64,000 nt of DNA from Arthrobacter sp. SPG23 (GCF_000876655.1 NZ_JYCN01000025.1:62001-126000); one strand, 5' to 3'. Shown: positions 48,225 through 58,245, counted from the first letter of the stretch. Program-made: numbers and translations. Notes: generated by a model not told the origin, from the sequence alone.

Positions 48225-50839
48225 CGGACCGGCACCCGGGGAAGCACCGTGAGCGGCAGCGAGGTGCGGAACTGCCCGGGCGTGAGCGGATCATCGCGCT
48301 CGGTCCAGGGATCCACATAGCTGTCCACGGAAGCCTGCATGGCGGCGTCCAGCCCGGCCGCGAGGCCCTCCGCATCCTCCACCACCACGGCACGGACGCG
48401 GTCAATGCCCACCCGCGGCACGAAGGAGTAGGTGCGTTCCAGCCAGTTGGCGTTTTCGCGGTAGTACTGCATGAACCGGCCTGAGAGCACCTTGACCTCT
48501 TCAGGATTGTCGACGGTGGCCAGCAGGTCACCCTTGCGGATGTGGGCGCCGGCCGCTCCCCCGACGTAGATTTCCCAGCGGCCGCCTTCCACCGCCACCA
48601 CGCCCACGTCCTTGACCAGCGACTCGGCGCAGTTCCGCGGGCAGCCCGAGACCGCCAGCTTCAGCTTGGCCGGCGCCTCGATGCCCTGGAACCGGGTTTC
48701 GATCTCGATGCCCAGCTTGGTGGAGTCGCCCGTGCCGTAGCGGCAGAAGTCCTTGCCCACGCAGGTTTTGACGGTGCGGAAGCTCTTTCCGTACGCGTAG
48801 CCGGAGGGCATGTCCAGGTCCGCCCAGACCTGCGGCAGGTCCTCTTTGGGCACGCCCAGCAGGTCGATGCGCTGGCCGCCGGTCAGCTTGATCAGCGGAA
48901 TGTTGTGCTTCTCGGCGACGTCGGCAATCCGGCGCAGCTGCTGCACCGACGTCACGCCGCCCTTCATCTGGGGAACCACGGAGAATGTGCCGTCGCGCTG
49001 GATGTTGGCATGCACACGGTCGTTGATGAACCGGGCGTCCCGCTCGTCGATGTACTGGTCAGCGAGCATCATCTTCATCAGCGAGGCGAGGCCCATCTTC
49101 GATTTCGCGTCCTCGGCGCTGCCCGGCGCCAGCGCGGCGAACACCGAAGAGACCGAGCGGAGTCCTTGTTTGCGGATGGCCGCCATCAGCGAGGCCTTGT
49201 CCAGCGGAATTCCCGGCACGTAGTAGCTGGCGGCCGGGTCCTCGGCCACGGCGCCGTCGGCCGCCCACTCCACCACCTGCTTCACCAGCAGCTTGCAGGA
49301 ACCGCAGCCCTTGCCTGCCCGGGTGGCGTCCATGGCTCCGGCCAGGGTGTTGCACCCGCCCTTGACCACATCCACGAGTGACTTCTTGCTGACGCCGTTG
49401 CAGTTGCAGACCTGGGCGTCGTCGTCGAGTTCGGCCACGCCCTGTTCCTCCGCAGGGCCGCCCAGATCGAACATCAGCGAGATCCGCTCCTCGGGCAGTG
49501 GCAGCCCCTTGTCGAAGGCCTGGGTCAGGTAGGCCACCTTGCGGCTGTCGCCGAGCAGGGTGGCGCCCACCATCTTGTTGTCCCGGATGACGATGGATTT
49601 GAACACGCCGCGGCTGGGCTCGGAGAAGACGATATGTTCATCCGTGTCCCGCTCCGGTCCGTGCAGGCCCATGGATGCGACCTCGACGCCGGCAACCTTG
49701 AGTTTCGTGGCGATCCGGGAGCCGAGGTAGGCCGAGGACGTGTCCGTGCCGGTGACGTGATCGGCGAGCACCACGGCCTGCTCCCACAGCGGGGCCACCA
49801 GCCCGTAGACCTCGCCGCGGTGCTGGACGCATTCGCCCACCGCGTAGATGTCGTCCTCGTCCACCACGCGCAGCTGGTCATCCACCACGATGGCGCGTTC
49901 CACGTGCAGTCCGCTGAGCACGGCGAGGTCCACGTTGGGCCGGATTCCCGCGGCCACCACCACCATGTCGCAGGCGATGTCCGGCTGGTCCCGCAGCCGG
50001 AGGCCGGTGACCTTGTCCGTTCCCAGGACCGCGGTGGTGCGGCTTTCGGTGTGAACCCGGATTCCCAGCGCTTCCACGCTCCGGCGGAGGATGGCTCCGC
50101 CGTCGGGCCCCATCTGGGCGTTCATGAGGTGCCCGCCGGAGTGGACCACGTCGACGTCGATACCGTGGCTTTGGAGCCCGCGCGCCGCTTCCAGCCCCAG
50201 CAGGCCGCCGCCGATGACCACCGCCCTGCGTTGCCTGTCCGAGGGGTGGCTGTTTGGGTCATCCCCGTACCGTGCGTGCTGGACCATGTTGCGGGTGTCG
50301 TCGATGGTGCGGAACGTAAAGACGCCGGGTTTGATGGAGCCGCTGGGCGTGTACAGTCCGTCCATCGGCGGCATGAACGACTGGCTGCCGGTGGCGATGA
50401 TCAGCACGTCGTACGGCACCACGTGGCCGTTGTTCGCGAAGACGTACTTGGTGAAGCGGTCGATCCGTTCCACCCGGACCCCGGCGTGCAGTGTGATGTT
50501 GTTGTCCTGGTACCAGTGCAGGGCGTTCAGGAAGATGTCCGCGTCGCTTTCCTCGCCGGAGAGGACGTGGCTGAGCATGATCCGGTTGTAGTTTCCGTAC
50601 GGTTCGTCGCCGAACATGGTGATGGTGAACTGCTCGGCGCCGCCGCGGGCCAGGATCTCCTCCACTGCCCGGGCGCCGGCCATGCCGTTGCCGATCACCA
50701 CCAGACGGCGGCGGGCGTCCTGCCTGCCCTGCCGTGCCTGGTGCTTGGGCTGGAGCCTGCCCTTTCCGAGGGGCCCCGGCAGGGTGGGCCGGGTCTTGTG
50801 CTGGGCCTTGTCCTGAGTCTTGTCTGCGACAGTGGTCAT
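48221..50839 (-). CDS. nirB: Nitrite reductase [NAD(P)H] large subunit
   Basis: The 872-aa protein has an N-terminal FAD/NADH module (LVVIGNGMAGARAVEEI, then AVVIGGGLLGLEAARGL), a BFD-like 2Fe-2S domain (CNCNGVSKKSLVDVV, GCGSC) and the siroheme/4Fe-4S domain (KTCVGKDFCRYG, SGCPRNCAES). It reduces nitrite to ammonium with six electrons. It starts at an ATG at 50839 that overlaps the stop of the 115-aa gene by one base. Siroheme synthesis and nitrate-reductase genes are not in the window. Confidence 0.95.
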   Translation of the reverse strand: MTTVADKTQDKAQHKTRPTLPGPLGKGRLQPKHQARQGRQDARRRLVVIGNGMAGARAVEEILARGGAEQFTITMFGDEPYGNYNRIMLSHVLSGEESDADIFLNALHWYQDNNITLHAGVRVERIDRFTKYVFANNGHVVPYDVLIIATGSQSFMPPMDGLYTPSGSIKPGVFTFRTIDDTRNMVQHARYGDDPNSHPSDRQRRAVVIGGGLLGLEAARGLQSHGIDVDVVHSGGHLMNAQMGPDGGAILRRSVEALGIRVHTESRTTAVLGTDKVTGLRLRDQPDIACDMVVVAAGIRPNVDLAVLSGLHVERAIVVDDQLRVVDEDDIYAVGECVQHRGEVYGLVAPLWEQAVVLADHVTGTDTSSAYLGSRIATKLKVAGVEVASMGLHGPERDTDEHIVFSEPSRGVFKSIVIRDNKMVGATLLGDSRKVAYLTQAFDKGLPLPEERISLMFDLGGPAEEQGVAELDDDAQVCNCNGVSKKSLVDVVKGGCNTLAGAMDATRAGKGCGSCKLLVKQVVEWAADGAVAEDPAASYYVPGIPLDKASLMAAIRKQGLRSVSSVFAALAPGSAEDAKSKMGLASLMKMMLADQYIDERDARFINDRVHANIQRDGTFSVVPQMKGGVTSVQQLRRIADVAEKHNIPLIKLTGGQRIDLLGVPKEDLPQVWADLDMPSGYAYGKSFRTVKTCVGKDFCRYGTGDSTKLGIEIETRFQGIEAPAKLKLAVSGCPRNCAESLVKDVGVVAVEGGRWEIYVGGAAGAHIRKGDLLATVDNPEEVKVLSGRFMQYYRENANWLERTYSFVPRVGIDRVRAVVVEDAEGLAAGLDAAMQASVDSYVDPWTERDDPLTPGQFRTSLPLTVLPRVPVR

Positions 50840-51186
50840 CAGTGTTCCACCATGCCCAGGTCAACCACCAGGTAGCCTGTGACGCCGTCGGCCGCCAGGA
50901 GGAACACCTCGATCACCGAGCCGCCCTCGATGTCCTCCACCACGCGCAGCGGCACGTGGACGTCGCTCTTGGCGCCGATGGGGAAATACCGCATGGGGAC
51001 GCCGTCGCGCATCAGGACGGCGGTGATCAGCTCGGAACTGGAGTTGCCGCCCCGGAAGTAGAGGGTCTGGTTGATGATTCCGTCCGGAACGAAGTGCGCG
51101 AGCTCCCGGTGGATGGGAACGGGCTTCTCAAGTCCGGCTCCCTGAAAGGGGAAGACGCCCTGCAGGAAAAGGTTCTTGGTGATCAC
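50839..51186 (-). CDS. Conserved protein of unknown function at the head of the nirBD operon
   Basis: The 115-aa protein has no signal or membrane helix and no cysteine cluster. Segments such as FPFQGAGLEKPVPIHRELAH and GGNSSSELITAVLMRDGVPM look like a beta-rich binding fold. I do not recognise a named family. It is translationally coupled to nirB (TGATG), starts with a GTG at 51186, and follows the candidate GlnR site. A role in nitrite reductase assembly or sensing is likely but unproven. Confidence 0.75.
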   Translation of the reverse strand: MITKNLFLQGVFPFQGAGLEKPVPIHRELAHFVPDGIINQTLYFRGGNSSSELITAVLMRDGVPMRYFPIGAKSDVHVPLRVVEDIEGGSVIEVFLLAADGVTGYLVVDLGMVEH

Positions 51187-51288
51187 GGGACGGATCCTTT
51201 CGGCCGGCTGGGTAGGCCCGGCGGCGGAGCGCGCGGGTGCTACTTGAGCGTGGGAATCACTGACTCCCTTCCATCCTGCTCCGCTGAT

Positions 51289-51326
51289 GTTTCGGCCCGG
51301 CGCGCGGGGAGTAACGATCCTTTAAC
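51289..51326 (-). promoter_or_regulatory. Candidate GlnR site upstream of the nirB operon
   Basis: On the minus strand: GTTAA, 6 bases, GTTAC, 17 bases, GAAAC. These fall on the 11-bp repeat of the actinobacterial GlnR pattern (gTnAC-n6-GaAAC, twice), with the third element poor. It lies about 100 bases before the GTG at 51186. Confidence 0.4.
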
Positions 51327-51379
51327 GCAAACCTCACCGTTTTTCCGGCCGTCCTGCGGACCCCGCAGGTGCCCCGGAG

Positions 51380-53101
51380 CTACACCAGCGCACCGTCCCG
51401 CATGGTGTACCGCAGCCAGTTCCCTGCCCCTGCGCCGGCACCCGATCCCGTGCCCTCACGTGCGGCGCATTTGCTGAACCACTCCCCCAGTGCGCGGTCG
51501 TGGCTCACCATGACCAGGGTTCCGCCGAAGTCCGCCAGTGCCGCCTCCAGCTGTTCCACCAGTACGGGCGCCAGGTGGTTGGTGGGTTCATCAACAAGCA
51601 TCGTGCCGAAGCCGCCCAGCAGGAGCCGGGCCAGGGCAAGCCGGCGCTGTTGACCGGCGGACAGGCTGCCGACGGGCACATGGAATTCGGTGGTCCGGAA
51701 GAGGCCCAGCCGCAGCAGGGCCTCGGCATGTTCGTCGATGTTGCCGCCCAGGCCGGACACGAAGGCCGGAAGAAGCCGCTGCCCGGGGCGGAGCGGCGGC
51801 TCCAGTTCCTGTTGCAGATAACCGACCCTGCCGTGCCGCACCACCGTGCCGGCGTCCGGTTCCAGTGTCCCCGCAAGGACGGACAGCAGCGTGGATTTCC
51901 CGGCGCCGTTGGGCCCCGTGATCAGGATCTTGCGGCCGGCTTCCACCCGGAAATCCGTCCGTTCCAGGCGGCCGCGAACCACGACGCCGCAGGCTTCCAG
52001 GGCAGGGTCTTGGCTCTCACCGGGGCCGGCGCCGTCGGCGCCGCGCGCACCGGGGTCAGCTCCTTCACCGATGCCGGACGCCCCGGCTGGCTGGAGGTCC
52101 GCTGCCAGTTTCAAGGGAACGGGCGGACGGTCCACCGGGTTGGCTTCGAGCCGGCGCAGCCGCTCCTGGGCGTTGCGGACCTTGCTGCTGGCCGCCTGCT
52201 GCCAGGTGCCGGCCTTGAAGTCGAAGCCCATTTTGTCGCCGTCGCGCCGGCGGGCGTAGCCCATCTTGCCGGCCACGGTGTCCGCCTGAAGGCGTTCGGC
52301 GGCCATCGCGTCCAGCCAGCCGCGGTATTGCTGCACCCAGCGTTCACGCTCGGCCGCCTTCTCCCGCAGGTACCCCTCGTAGCCGTCCCCGTAGCGGTGG
52401 ACGGCGCAGCGTTCGGCGTCCACTTCGATGATGGAGGAGGCTACCGTGCGCAGCAGCGCCCGGTCGTGGGAGACCACGACGACGGTCCCCCGGTGGGCGG
52501 CCAGCCGCGCCTCGAGCCACGCCGTGCCGCTGGCGTCCAGATGGTTGGTGGGCTCGTCCAGGAGGAGGATGTCCGCAGGATCGGCCAGCACGCAGGCCAG
52601 CGCCACCCGGTGCTGCTCACCGCCGGAGAGCGAACCCAGCGTCCGCTGCCGGTCCAGCCCGCCCAGGCCCAGACGGTCCAGCGCCGCCTCCACCCGCGAC
52701 TCCGCGGCGTAGCCTTCCCGGAGCTGGTATTCGGTCTGCAGGTTGCCGTAGCGGTCCAGCTGCTCCTCATCGGCATCCGCAAGTCCGGCTTCCAGCCGGT
52801 CCAGCTCGGCTTCGAGGGCGCGGAGTGATGCCAGCGCGTCGTCGACGGCGTTGCCCACGGTGAACGTTGCCGGCAGCCCGGTGGTCTGGGCAAGGTAGCC
52901 GACGCGGCCGTGGCTGACGGCGGCGCCCTCGTCTGGCGCCTCGAGCCCGGCCAGGATCCGCAGCAGGGTTGATTTTCCGGCGCCGTTCTCGCCGACCACG
53001 GCCACGTGCTCGCCGGCGCCGATGGCGAGGTGGACGGCGGCAAAGAGTTGGCGGTCACCGTAGCCATGGGTGACGCCGGCCAGGGAAAGGTGTTCAGTCA
53101 A
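51380..53101 (-). CDS. ABC-F family ATPase
   Basis: The 573-aa protein has two ABC domains and no membrane segment. Domain 1 has Walker [10 protein letters not shown] near 38-46, signature [12 protein letters not shown] and Walker [13 protein letters not shown]. Domain 2 has GPNGAGKST near 396-404, [12 protein letters not shown] and a Walker B ending [12 protein letters not shown] charged linker of about 80 residues lies between ([20 protein letters not shown]). ABC-F proteins act on the ribosome; some give resistance to macrolides, lincosamides or pleuromutilins, others aid translation. Which applies here is unknown. Confidence 0.88.
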   Translation of the reverse strand: MTEHLSLAGVTHGYGDRQLFAAVHLAIGAGEHVAVVGENGAGKSTLLRILAGLEAPDEGAAVSHGRVGYLAQTTGLPATFTVGNAVDDALASLRALEAELDRLEAGLADADEEQLDRYGNLQTEYQLREGYAAESRVEAALDRLGLGGLDRQRTLGSLSGGEQHRVALACVLADPADILLLDEPTNHLDASGTAWLEARLAAHRGTVVVVSHDRALLRTVASSIIEVDAERCAVHRYGDGYEGYLREKAAERERWVQQYRGWLDAMAAERLQADTVAGKMGYARRRDGDKMGFDFKAGTWQQAASSKVRNAQERLRRLEANPVDRPPVPLKLAADLQPAGASGIGEGADPGARGADGAGPGESQDPALEACGVVVRGRLERTDFRVEAGRKILITGPNGAGKSTLLSVLAGTLEPDAGTVVRHGRVGYLQQELEPPLRPGQRLLPAFVSGLGGNIDEHAEALLRLGLFRTTEFHVPVGSLSAGQQRRLALARLLLGGFGTMLVDEPTNHLAPVLVEQLEAALADFGGTLVMVSHDRALGEWFSKCAAREGTGSGAGAGAGNWLRYTMRDGALV

Positions 53102-53418
53102 GGGAAGTCCTCGCGGGTCCGAAGTGTGGCGCCGGAGACTGTGCCGAACGGGGGTCGGTGGTCTCTGCGGGGCCTTGGTACCGGTGCACAGCCCGGCCGT
53201 GCTGCTGCACAGCGTGCCGGCGCTGCTTCTTAGGACTTCATCCGTCCAGCCTGCCCGGCCGGGCCCCCAACGTCAAGCACCGCCGTCGGACGGCCGGTGT
53301 CCGGCGGGGGTCCACCCCAAATGCGCGCGGAAGGTAGTAGCGCCGAAACTCTACTTTTCGGTATGCCTAAATTAAGCTATTCTCGTCCTATCAGCACCCC
53401 CGATGACGAGGAACAACG
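53102..53418. other. 317-bp divergent region between the ABC-F and mntH genes
   Basis: It holds the promoters of both genes. The part next to mntH is AT-rich and carries a palindrome listed separately at 53356-53371. I found no small ORF or riboswitch-like fold that I could defend. Confidence 0.5.
53356..53371. promoter_or_regulatory. DtxR/MntR-like box before mntH
   Basis: TTTCGGTATGCCTAAA is an imperfect palindrome (12 of 16 bases symmetric) and ends 47 bases before the mntH ATG. Its shape, with GG and CC around an A/T centre and A/T ends, resembles DtxR-family sites such as MntR's. The neighbouring AT-rich TTAAGCTATTCT may be the -10 region. Confidence 0.5.
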
Positions 53419-54669
53419 ATGGCTATCTCCACCCTCCCGGTAAAACCGGCCAGCGGCAGGAAATGGTCGCGCCTACTGCTTATGGGGCCGGCGTTCGTCG
53501 CCGCCATCGCCTATGTGGATCCGGGAAATGTCGCCGCCAACCTAACCGCCGGTGCAAACTACGGATATCTGCTCGTCTGGGTCCTTGTTGCCGCGAACGC
53601 GATGGCCGTCCTGGTCCAGTACCAGTCCGCCAAGCTTGGGCTGGCGACGGGCATGAGCCTTCCGGAAATCCTGGGCAAGCGCCTGGGCACCCGGCGTCGG
53701 AGGCTGTACTGGGTCCAGGCGGAAGTCGTGGCCGGGGCCACGGACATGGCGGAAGTCATCGGCGGCGCCGTGGCGCTGAACCTGCTTTTTGGGCTTCCCC
53801 TGCTGGCCGGCGGCGTCATCATCGGCCTGGCATCCATGCTGCTGCTGGCGTTGCAGTCCTCCAAGGGCCAGAAGTCTTTCGAATACGCCATTCTGGTCCT
53901 TCTGGGGATCATCGCCGTGGGATTCGTCTCCGGGCTCTTTGTTAATCCGCCTGATGCCGGAAGCGCCCTGGGCGGCCTCGTCCCGCGCTTTGAGGGAACG
54001 GACACGGTCCTGCTGGCCGCCAGCATGCTCGGGGCAACGGTCATGCCGCACGCCATCTACCTGCACTCCGCCCTCGCCCGGGACAGGCATGGCTTCTCCG
54101 AGGATCCGGCAGAGCGGACGCGGCTGATCCGGGCCACCCGGTTCGATGTTGCGGGCGCCCTGATGCTGGCCGGCGTCGTGAACATCGCCATGCTCCTGCT
54201 GGCCGCTTCCAGCCTGCGCGGCATCGAGGGAACCGACACCATCGCCGGCGCGCATGCCGCAGTCACCTCGGCGCTGGGCCCGGTCATCGGCGTTGTGTTC
54301 GCGATCGGGCTACTGGCCTCCGGGCTGGCCTCCACCTCCGTGGGCTGCTACGCCGGCGCCACCATCATGGGCGGACTGCTGAAGGTCAAGGTGCCGCTGC
54401 TCACCCGCCGCATGATCACCTTGATCCCTGCCCTGGTCATTCTGGGTGCCGGCATCGAACCGACCCTCGCCCTGGTCCTGAGCCAGGTACTCCTGAGCTT
54501 CGGCATACCGTTCGCCCTGATCCCGCTCATCCGGCTCACCGGCAAACGCGATGTCATGGGCATCCACACGGACTCGATGGCACTCAAAGTCGCCGGATGG
54601 ACCAGCGCGACGCTGATCGTCGGCCTGAACTGCGTCCTCATCGCCCTGACCATCACAGGGCAGTCCTAA
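53419..54669 (+). CDS. mntH: NRAMP-type manganese/divalent metal transporter
   Basis: The 416-aa protein starts at an ATG at 53419 with GAGGA 8 bases before. It has about eleven helices. The metal-binding helix 1 carries Asp34-Pro-Gly-Asn37, and helix 6 carries MPHAIYLHSAL, the pair that coordinates Mn2+ in this family. It imports Mn2+, and sometimes Fe2+, with protons. A DtxR/MntR-like palindrome lies in the promoter. Confidence 0.93.
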   Translation: MAISTLPVKPASGRKWSRLLLMGPAFVAAIAYVDPGNVAANLTAGANYGYLLVWVLVAANAMAVLVQYQSAKLGLATGMSLPEILGKRLGTRRRRLYWVQAEVVAGATDMAEVIGGAVALNLLFGLPLLAGGVIIGLASMLLLALQSSKGQKSFEYAILVLLGIIAVGFVSGLFVNPPDAGSALGGLVPRFEGTDTVLLAASMLGATVMPHAIYLHSALARDRHGFSEDPAERTRLIRATRFDVAGALMLAGVVNIAMLLLAASSLRGIEGTDTIAGAHAAVTSALGPVIGVVFAIGLLASGLASTSVGCYAGATIMGGLLKVKVPLLTRRMITLIPALVILGAGIEPTLALVLSQVLLSFGIPFALIPLIRLTGKRDVMGIHTDSMALKVAGWTSATLIVGLNCVLIALTITGQS

Positions 54670-54741
54670 CGTAGATCCCGTCTCACCGCCGCGTGTTTTC
54701 GGGCGGCCTCCCTGCACCTGATGCACCGCTAGGCTGGACGC

Positions 54742-55503
54742 ATGGGAACAGCCGTCCGCAATTCCCCGGCGCCACAGCCGGAGCTCTACCGTTTCTCCGC
54801 GCTCGACTACACCACGGTGGGGCTCTACGTGGCCGTCGCTGCGCTCTTCGCCGTTGCGGGTCCGCTGCTGCAGCCGCTGCTGCTCCAGTTGTCCCCGGAC
54901 CCCACCATTGCCGTGTACTCGGTCAACCTGCTGTTCTACGGCGGCGTGGGCGTACTGGCCGTCGCCGCCGCCCGCCGGGTTGCCTCCCGCGACGTGCGGG
55001 TGCTGGCCACGAGGCCCTGGTTCACGCTGATCATGATCCCGGTGGCAGTGGTGGCCATGCTGATCCTGACAGCCATCCTGGTGGCCCTCACCGGACCCGT
55101 GCAGGGCTCCGCCAACCAGGCCAATGTGCAGGCCCTCGTGCAACAGGTTCCACCGTGGCTGATCGTACCCCTGCTGGTGATCGTGGGCCCGTTCGTGGAG
55201 GAGTACATCTTCCGACACCTGCTGACCGGCAAGCTGAGCCGGCGCGTCAACATCTGGGTGTGCTGTGTCCTGTCCACCTTCCTCTTCGCGGCACTGCACA
55301 TCGTGGGCCAGGAAACACTGACCCTGCCCGTGCTGATGCCGTACCTCGCCATGGGCGCCACCCTGGTGTTTGTCTACGTGTGGACCGGGAAGAACCTGAT
55401 GTTCTCCTACTTTGTCCACGCCGCCAAGAACCTGCTGGCCGTGGTGTTCATCTACGCCATCCCGCCCGAACTGATGGAACAGCTGCAGCAGGTCCAGCCC
55501 TGA
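54742..55503 (+). CDS. CPBP-family intramembrane metalloprotease
   Basis: The 253-aa membrane protein has about seven helices and the CPBP (Abi/RCE1) motifs: Glu153-Glu154 in VEEYIFRHLL and His186 in FAALHIVG. Members cleave prenylated or membrane proteins and take part in bacteriocin immunity or signal handling. The native substrate is unknown. It sits alone between mntH and the VOC gene. Confidence 0.88.
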   Translation: MGTAVRNSPAPQPELYRFSALDYTTVGLYVAVAALFAVAGPLLQPLLLQLSPDPTIAVYSVNLLFYGGVGVLAVAAARRVASRDVRVLATRPWFTLIMIPVAVVAMLILTAILVALTGPVQGSANQANVQALVQQVPPWLIVPLLVIVGPFVEEYIFRHLLTGKLSRRVNIWVCCVLSTFLFAALHIVGQETLTLPVLMPYLAMGATLVFVYVWTGKNLMFSYFVHAAKNLLAVVFIYAIPPELMEQLQQVQP

Positions 55504-55646
55504 CCCGGGCGGCGTCCTGATGGGGCGTCGAGGTGGCAGATCACCGCAGTTCCGGGCGGAAACACTGCCGTTAAATGCCCACTCGCGGGCATGTGCAGGT
55601 CCGCGGGCCCCTTCCGGCGGGGACGCCGGCGTCGTAGTTTTGAGTA

Positions 55647-56087
55647 ATGGGACTCAACATTCAGATAGCAATCGACTGCAGGAATCCGCATGAGCTTGCC
55701 GACTGGTGGGCCGAAACCCTGGAGTGGGCGGTGGAGCCGCAGGACGAAGCATTCATCCGGTCCATGATCGAGCAGGGGTTCGCCACCGAAGCCGAGACCA
55801 CCACCCATCACGGCAAGCTGGTCTGGCAGGCCGGTGCGGCGATCCGCCCGGCGGAAGAAATCGACGCCAAGGCACCCGCGCGCCGCATGCTCTTCCAGAC
55901 CGCACCGGAGGAAAAGACCGTCAAGAACCGCGTGCACTGGGACGTCCGCCTTGTGGGCAAGGACAAGGACGTGGCCCGCCAGGAACTCGAAGCGCGGGGT
56001 GCAACGTTCCTCTGGAGCGCCAGCCAGGGCCCGCATTCCTGGCACACCATGGCGGACCCGGAAGGCAACGAGTTCTGCATCAGCTGA
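55647..56087 (+). CDS. VOC-family (Glyoxalase_6) protein
   Basis: The 146-aa protein begins MGLNIQIAIDCRNPHELADW and ends SWHTMADPEGNEFCIS, the pattern of the Glyoxalase_6 group common in actinobacteria. The usual metal-type ligands include the last Glu. The function is unknown. It lies 21 bases before menB but is not a known menaquinone gene. Confidence 0.85.
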   Translation: MGLNIQIAIDCRNPHELADWWAETLEWAVEPQDEAFIRSMIEQGFATEAETTTHHGKLVWQAGAAIRPAEEIDAKAPARRMLFQTAPEEKTVKNRVHWDVRLVGKDKDVARQELEARGATFLWSASQGPHSWHTMADPEGNEFCIS

Positions 56088-56108
56088 GGCGATTACTAGA
56101 CTCGGTCT

Positions 56109-57062
56109 GTGAGCAACGTATTCCCAGCCAAGGTATCCGACGTCTTTGACCCCTCGCGGTGGCGCACCGTGGCCGGCTTCGACGACTTCCAGGACATGAC
56201 GTACCACCGGCAGGTGGAGCGGGATTCGGACGGCGCAGTGCTGCGGGACCTCCCCACGGTCCGCATTGCCTTCAACCGCCCGGAGGTCCGGAACGCCTTC
56301 CGCCCCGGCACGGTGGACGAGCTCTACCGCGCCATGGACCACGCCCGGATGACCCCCAATGTGGCCACCGTGCTGCTCACCGGCAACGGGCCATCGCCCA
56401 AGGACGGCGGGCACTCTTTCTGCTCCGGTGGTGACCAGCGGATCCGCGGGCGGGACGGCTACCGCTATGCAGAGGGCGAGACCAAGGAGACCATCGACCC
56501 CGCCCGCGCCGGCCGGCTCCACATCCTGGAAGTCCAGCGGCTGATGCGCACCATGCCCAAGGTGGTCATCGCCGTCGTGAACGGCTGGGCTGCCGGCGGC
56601 GGCCACTCGCTGCACGTGGTCTCCGACCTCACCATCGCCTCCCGCCAGCACGGCAAATTCAAGCAGACGGACGCCACGGTGGGAAGTTTCGACGCCGGCT
56701 ACGGCTCCGCGCTGCTGGCCCGCCAGATCGGCCAGAAGGCCGCGCGTGCGATCTTCTTCCTGGCCCGCGAATACTCGGCCGAGGACATGGTGCGGATGGG
56801 CGCCGTGAACGAGGCCGTGGACCACGACCGGCTCGAGGACGTGGCGCTGGAGTATGCGGCGGACATCGCCCGGCAGTCGCCGCAGGCCATCCGGATGCTC
56901 AAGTTCGCCTTCAACCTGGCCGACGACGGCCTGGCCGGCCAGCAGGTGTTCGCCGGCGAAGCCACCCGGCTGGCGTATATGACGGACGAAGCCGTGGAGG
57001 GCAAGGAAGCCTTCCTGGAGAAACGCGATCCCGACTGGTCGCAGTTCCCGTACTACTTCTAA
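56109..57062 (+). CDS. menB: 1,4-dihydroxy-2-naphthoyl-CoA synthase
   Basis: The 317-aa crotonase starts at a GTG at 56109; no strong ribosome site is seen. Features are KDGGHSFCSGGDQRIRGRDG, VVNGWAAGGGHSLHVVSDLT and VGSFDAGYGSALLARQIGQ, the last specific to MenB. It cyclises O-succinylbenzoyl-CoA in menaquinone synthesis. It leads menB-menE-menA on one strand. The N-terminal extension of about 35 residues is usual in actinobacteria. Confidence 0.95.
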   Translation: MSNVFPAKVSDVFDPSRWRTVAGFDDFQDMTYHRQVERDSDGAVLRDLPTVRIAFNRPEVRNAFRPGTVDELYRAMDHARMTPNVATVLLTGNGPSPKDGGHSFCSGGDQRIRGRDGYRYAEGETKETIDPARAGRLHILEVQRLMRTMPKVVIAVVNGWAAGGGHSLHVVSDLTIASRQHGKFKQTDATVGSFDAGYGSALLARQIGQKAARAIFFLAREYSAEDMVRMGAVNEAVDHDRLEDVALEYAADIARQSPQAIRMLKFAFNLADDGLAGQQVFAGEATRLAYMTDEAVEGKEAFLEKRDPDWSQFPYYF

Positions 57063-57087
57063 GCCCGACCTACCCCGAAGGCAGCCT

Positions 57088-58245
57088 GTGACTTCCCAGC
57101 CCCCGAACATCGAACCCGCGCTGAAAGCGCTGGCGGACGCCCTCCACGGTGAGGGACCCGCCGTCGAACTTTCCGCCGGCGCCGACGGGAACCTCGTGGT
57201 CTCCGCTGTGGAAAAGCCGGGCTACGAGGATGCCGCCGTGGTGGTGCGAACCTCCGGTTCAACGGGCACGCCCAAGGCGACGGTCCTCACGGTGGAGGCC
57301 TTGGCGGCGTCCTCCGTGGCCACCGCCTTCGCGCTCAAGGGCGAGGGCCAGTGGCTGCTCGCCCTCCCCCTCCAGTACGTGGCCGGCGTCCAGGTACTGG
57401 TGCGTTCCCTGTTCGCCGGAACCCGCCCGTGGGCCATGGACCTCTCGGACGGGTTCACGCCGGAGGCGTTCACCGCGGCAGCCCAGGAGCTCACGGACAA
57501 GATCCGCTTCACCTCACTGGTTCCCACCCAGCTCCAGCGGCTGCTGGACTCGCCCTCGGCTGAAACGCTCGCCGTTCTGCGCCGGTTCAATGGCATCCTG
57601 CTGGGCGGCGGCCCCGCGTCACCCGAATTACTTGCGGCAGCCCGCGACGCCGGCGCCCGCGTGATCACCACCTACGGCTCCGCGGAAACCTGCGGCGGCT
57701 GCGTGTACGACGGCTTCCCGCTCGAAGACGTGCTGGCCCGGGTGGACGGGGACGGCAGGATCCTGCTGGGCGGAGCAACGCTGGCCGCCGGCTACCTCGA
57801 CGAACCCGGCCTCACTGCCGATGCGTTCTTCGAGGAGGACGGCGTGCGCTGGTACCGCACCAGCGACCTCGGCTCCATTGACGCCACCGGGAAGCTCACT
57901 GTGCTGGGCAGGGCCGACGACGTCATCATCACCGGAGGCGTGAAGGTTTCCGCCGCGCACGTGCAGGCAGAGCTGGAAAAGCTTGATGGCGTGCGCGCGG
58001 CTTTTGTTGCCGGCGTACCGTCAGCGGAGTGGGGCCAGGCCGTGGCGGCTTACCTTGCAGTGGAGGACGACTCCCCCGCCGGCGTCGAAGACTTCACCGA
58101 AAAGCGGCACGACGCCCTGGGCGTTTTGGGTCCGCTGGCGCCGAAAACCGTCCTCGCAGCCGGCGAACTGATGATGCTGCCCAACGGCAAACCGGACCGG
58201 CTGGGCATGACTGTTCTGCTGGACGCCCGGCATCAGGGAAAATAG
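57088..58245 (+). CDS. menE: O-succinylbenzoate-CoA ligase
   Basis: The 385-aa enzyme is shorter than most adenylate-forming ligases, as is usual for actinobacterial MenE. It starts at a GTG at 57088 after GAAGGCAG. The P-loop is VVRTSGSTGTPKATVLT near residue 53, the adenine site is TTYGSAETCGGCVYDG, and the hinge is VLGRADDVIITGGVKVSAAH. It activates O-succinylbenzoate with ATP and CoA for MenB. It lies 25 bases after menB. Confidence 0.93.
   Translation: MTSQPPNIEPALKALADALHGEGPAVELSAGADGNLVVSAVEKPGYEDAAVVVRTSGSTGTPKATVLTVEALAASSVATAFALKGEGQWLLALPLQYVAGVQVLVRSLFAGTRPWAMDLSDGFTPEAFTAAAQELTDKIRFTSLVPTQLQRLLDSPSAETLAVLRRFNGILLGGGPASPELLAAARDAGARVITTYGSAETCGGCVYDGFPLEDVLARVDGDGRILLGGATLAAGYLDEPGLTADAFFEEDGVRWYRTSDLGSIDATGKLTVLGRADDVIITGGVKVSAAHVQAELEKLDGVRAAFVAGVPSAEWGQAVAAYLAVEDDSPAGVEDFTEKRHDALGVLGPLAPKTVLAAGELMMLPNGKPDRLGMTVLLDARHQGK

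Noticed and set aside
49634..50875. 413-aa plus-strand ORF inside nirB
   Set aside because: Shadow of nirB, which has clear FAD and Fe-S motifs.
53102..53355. Possible manganese riboswitch before mntH
   Set aside because: I could not find the paired conserved loops of the yybP-ykoY type; the region looks like ordinary divergent promoter DNA.
55452..57110. 552-aa minus-strand ORF across the VOC gene and menB
   Set aside because: Covers two real plus-strand genes; no recognisable domain.
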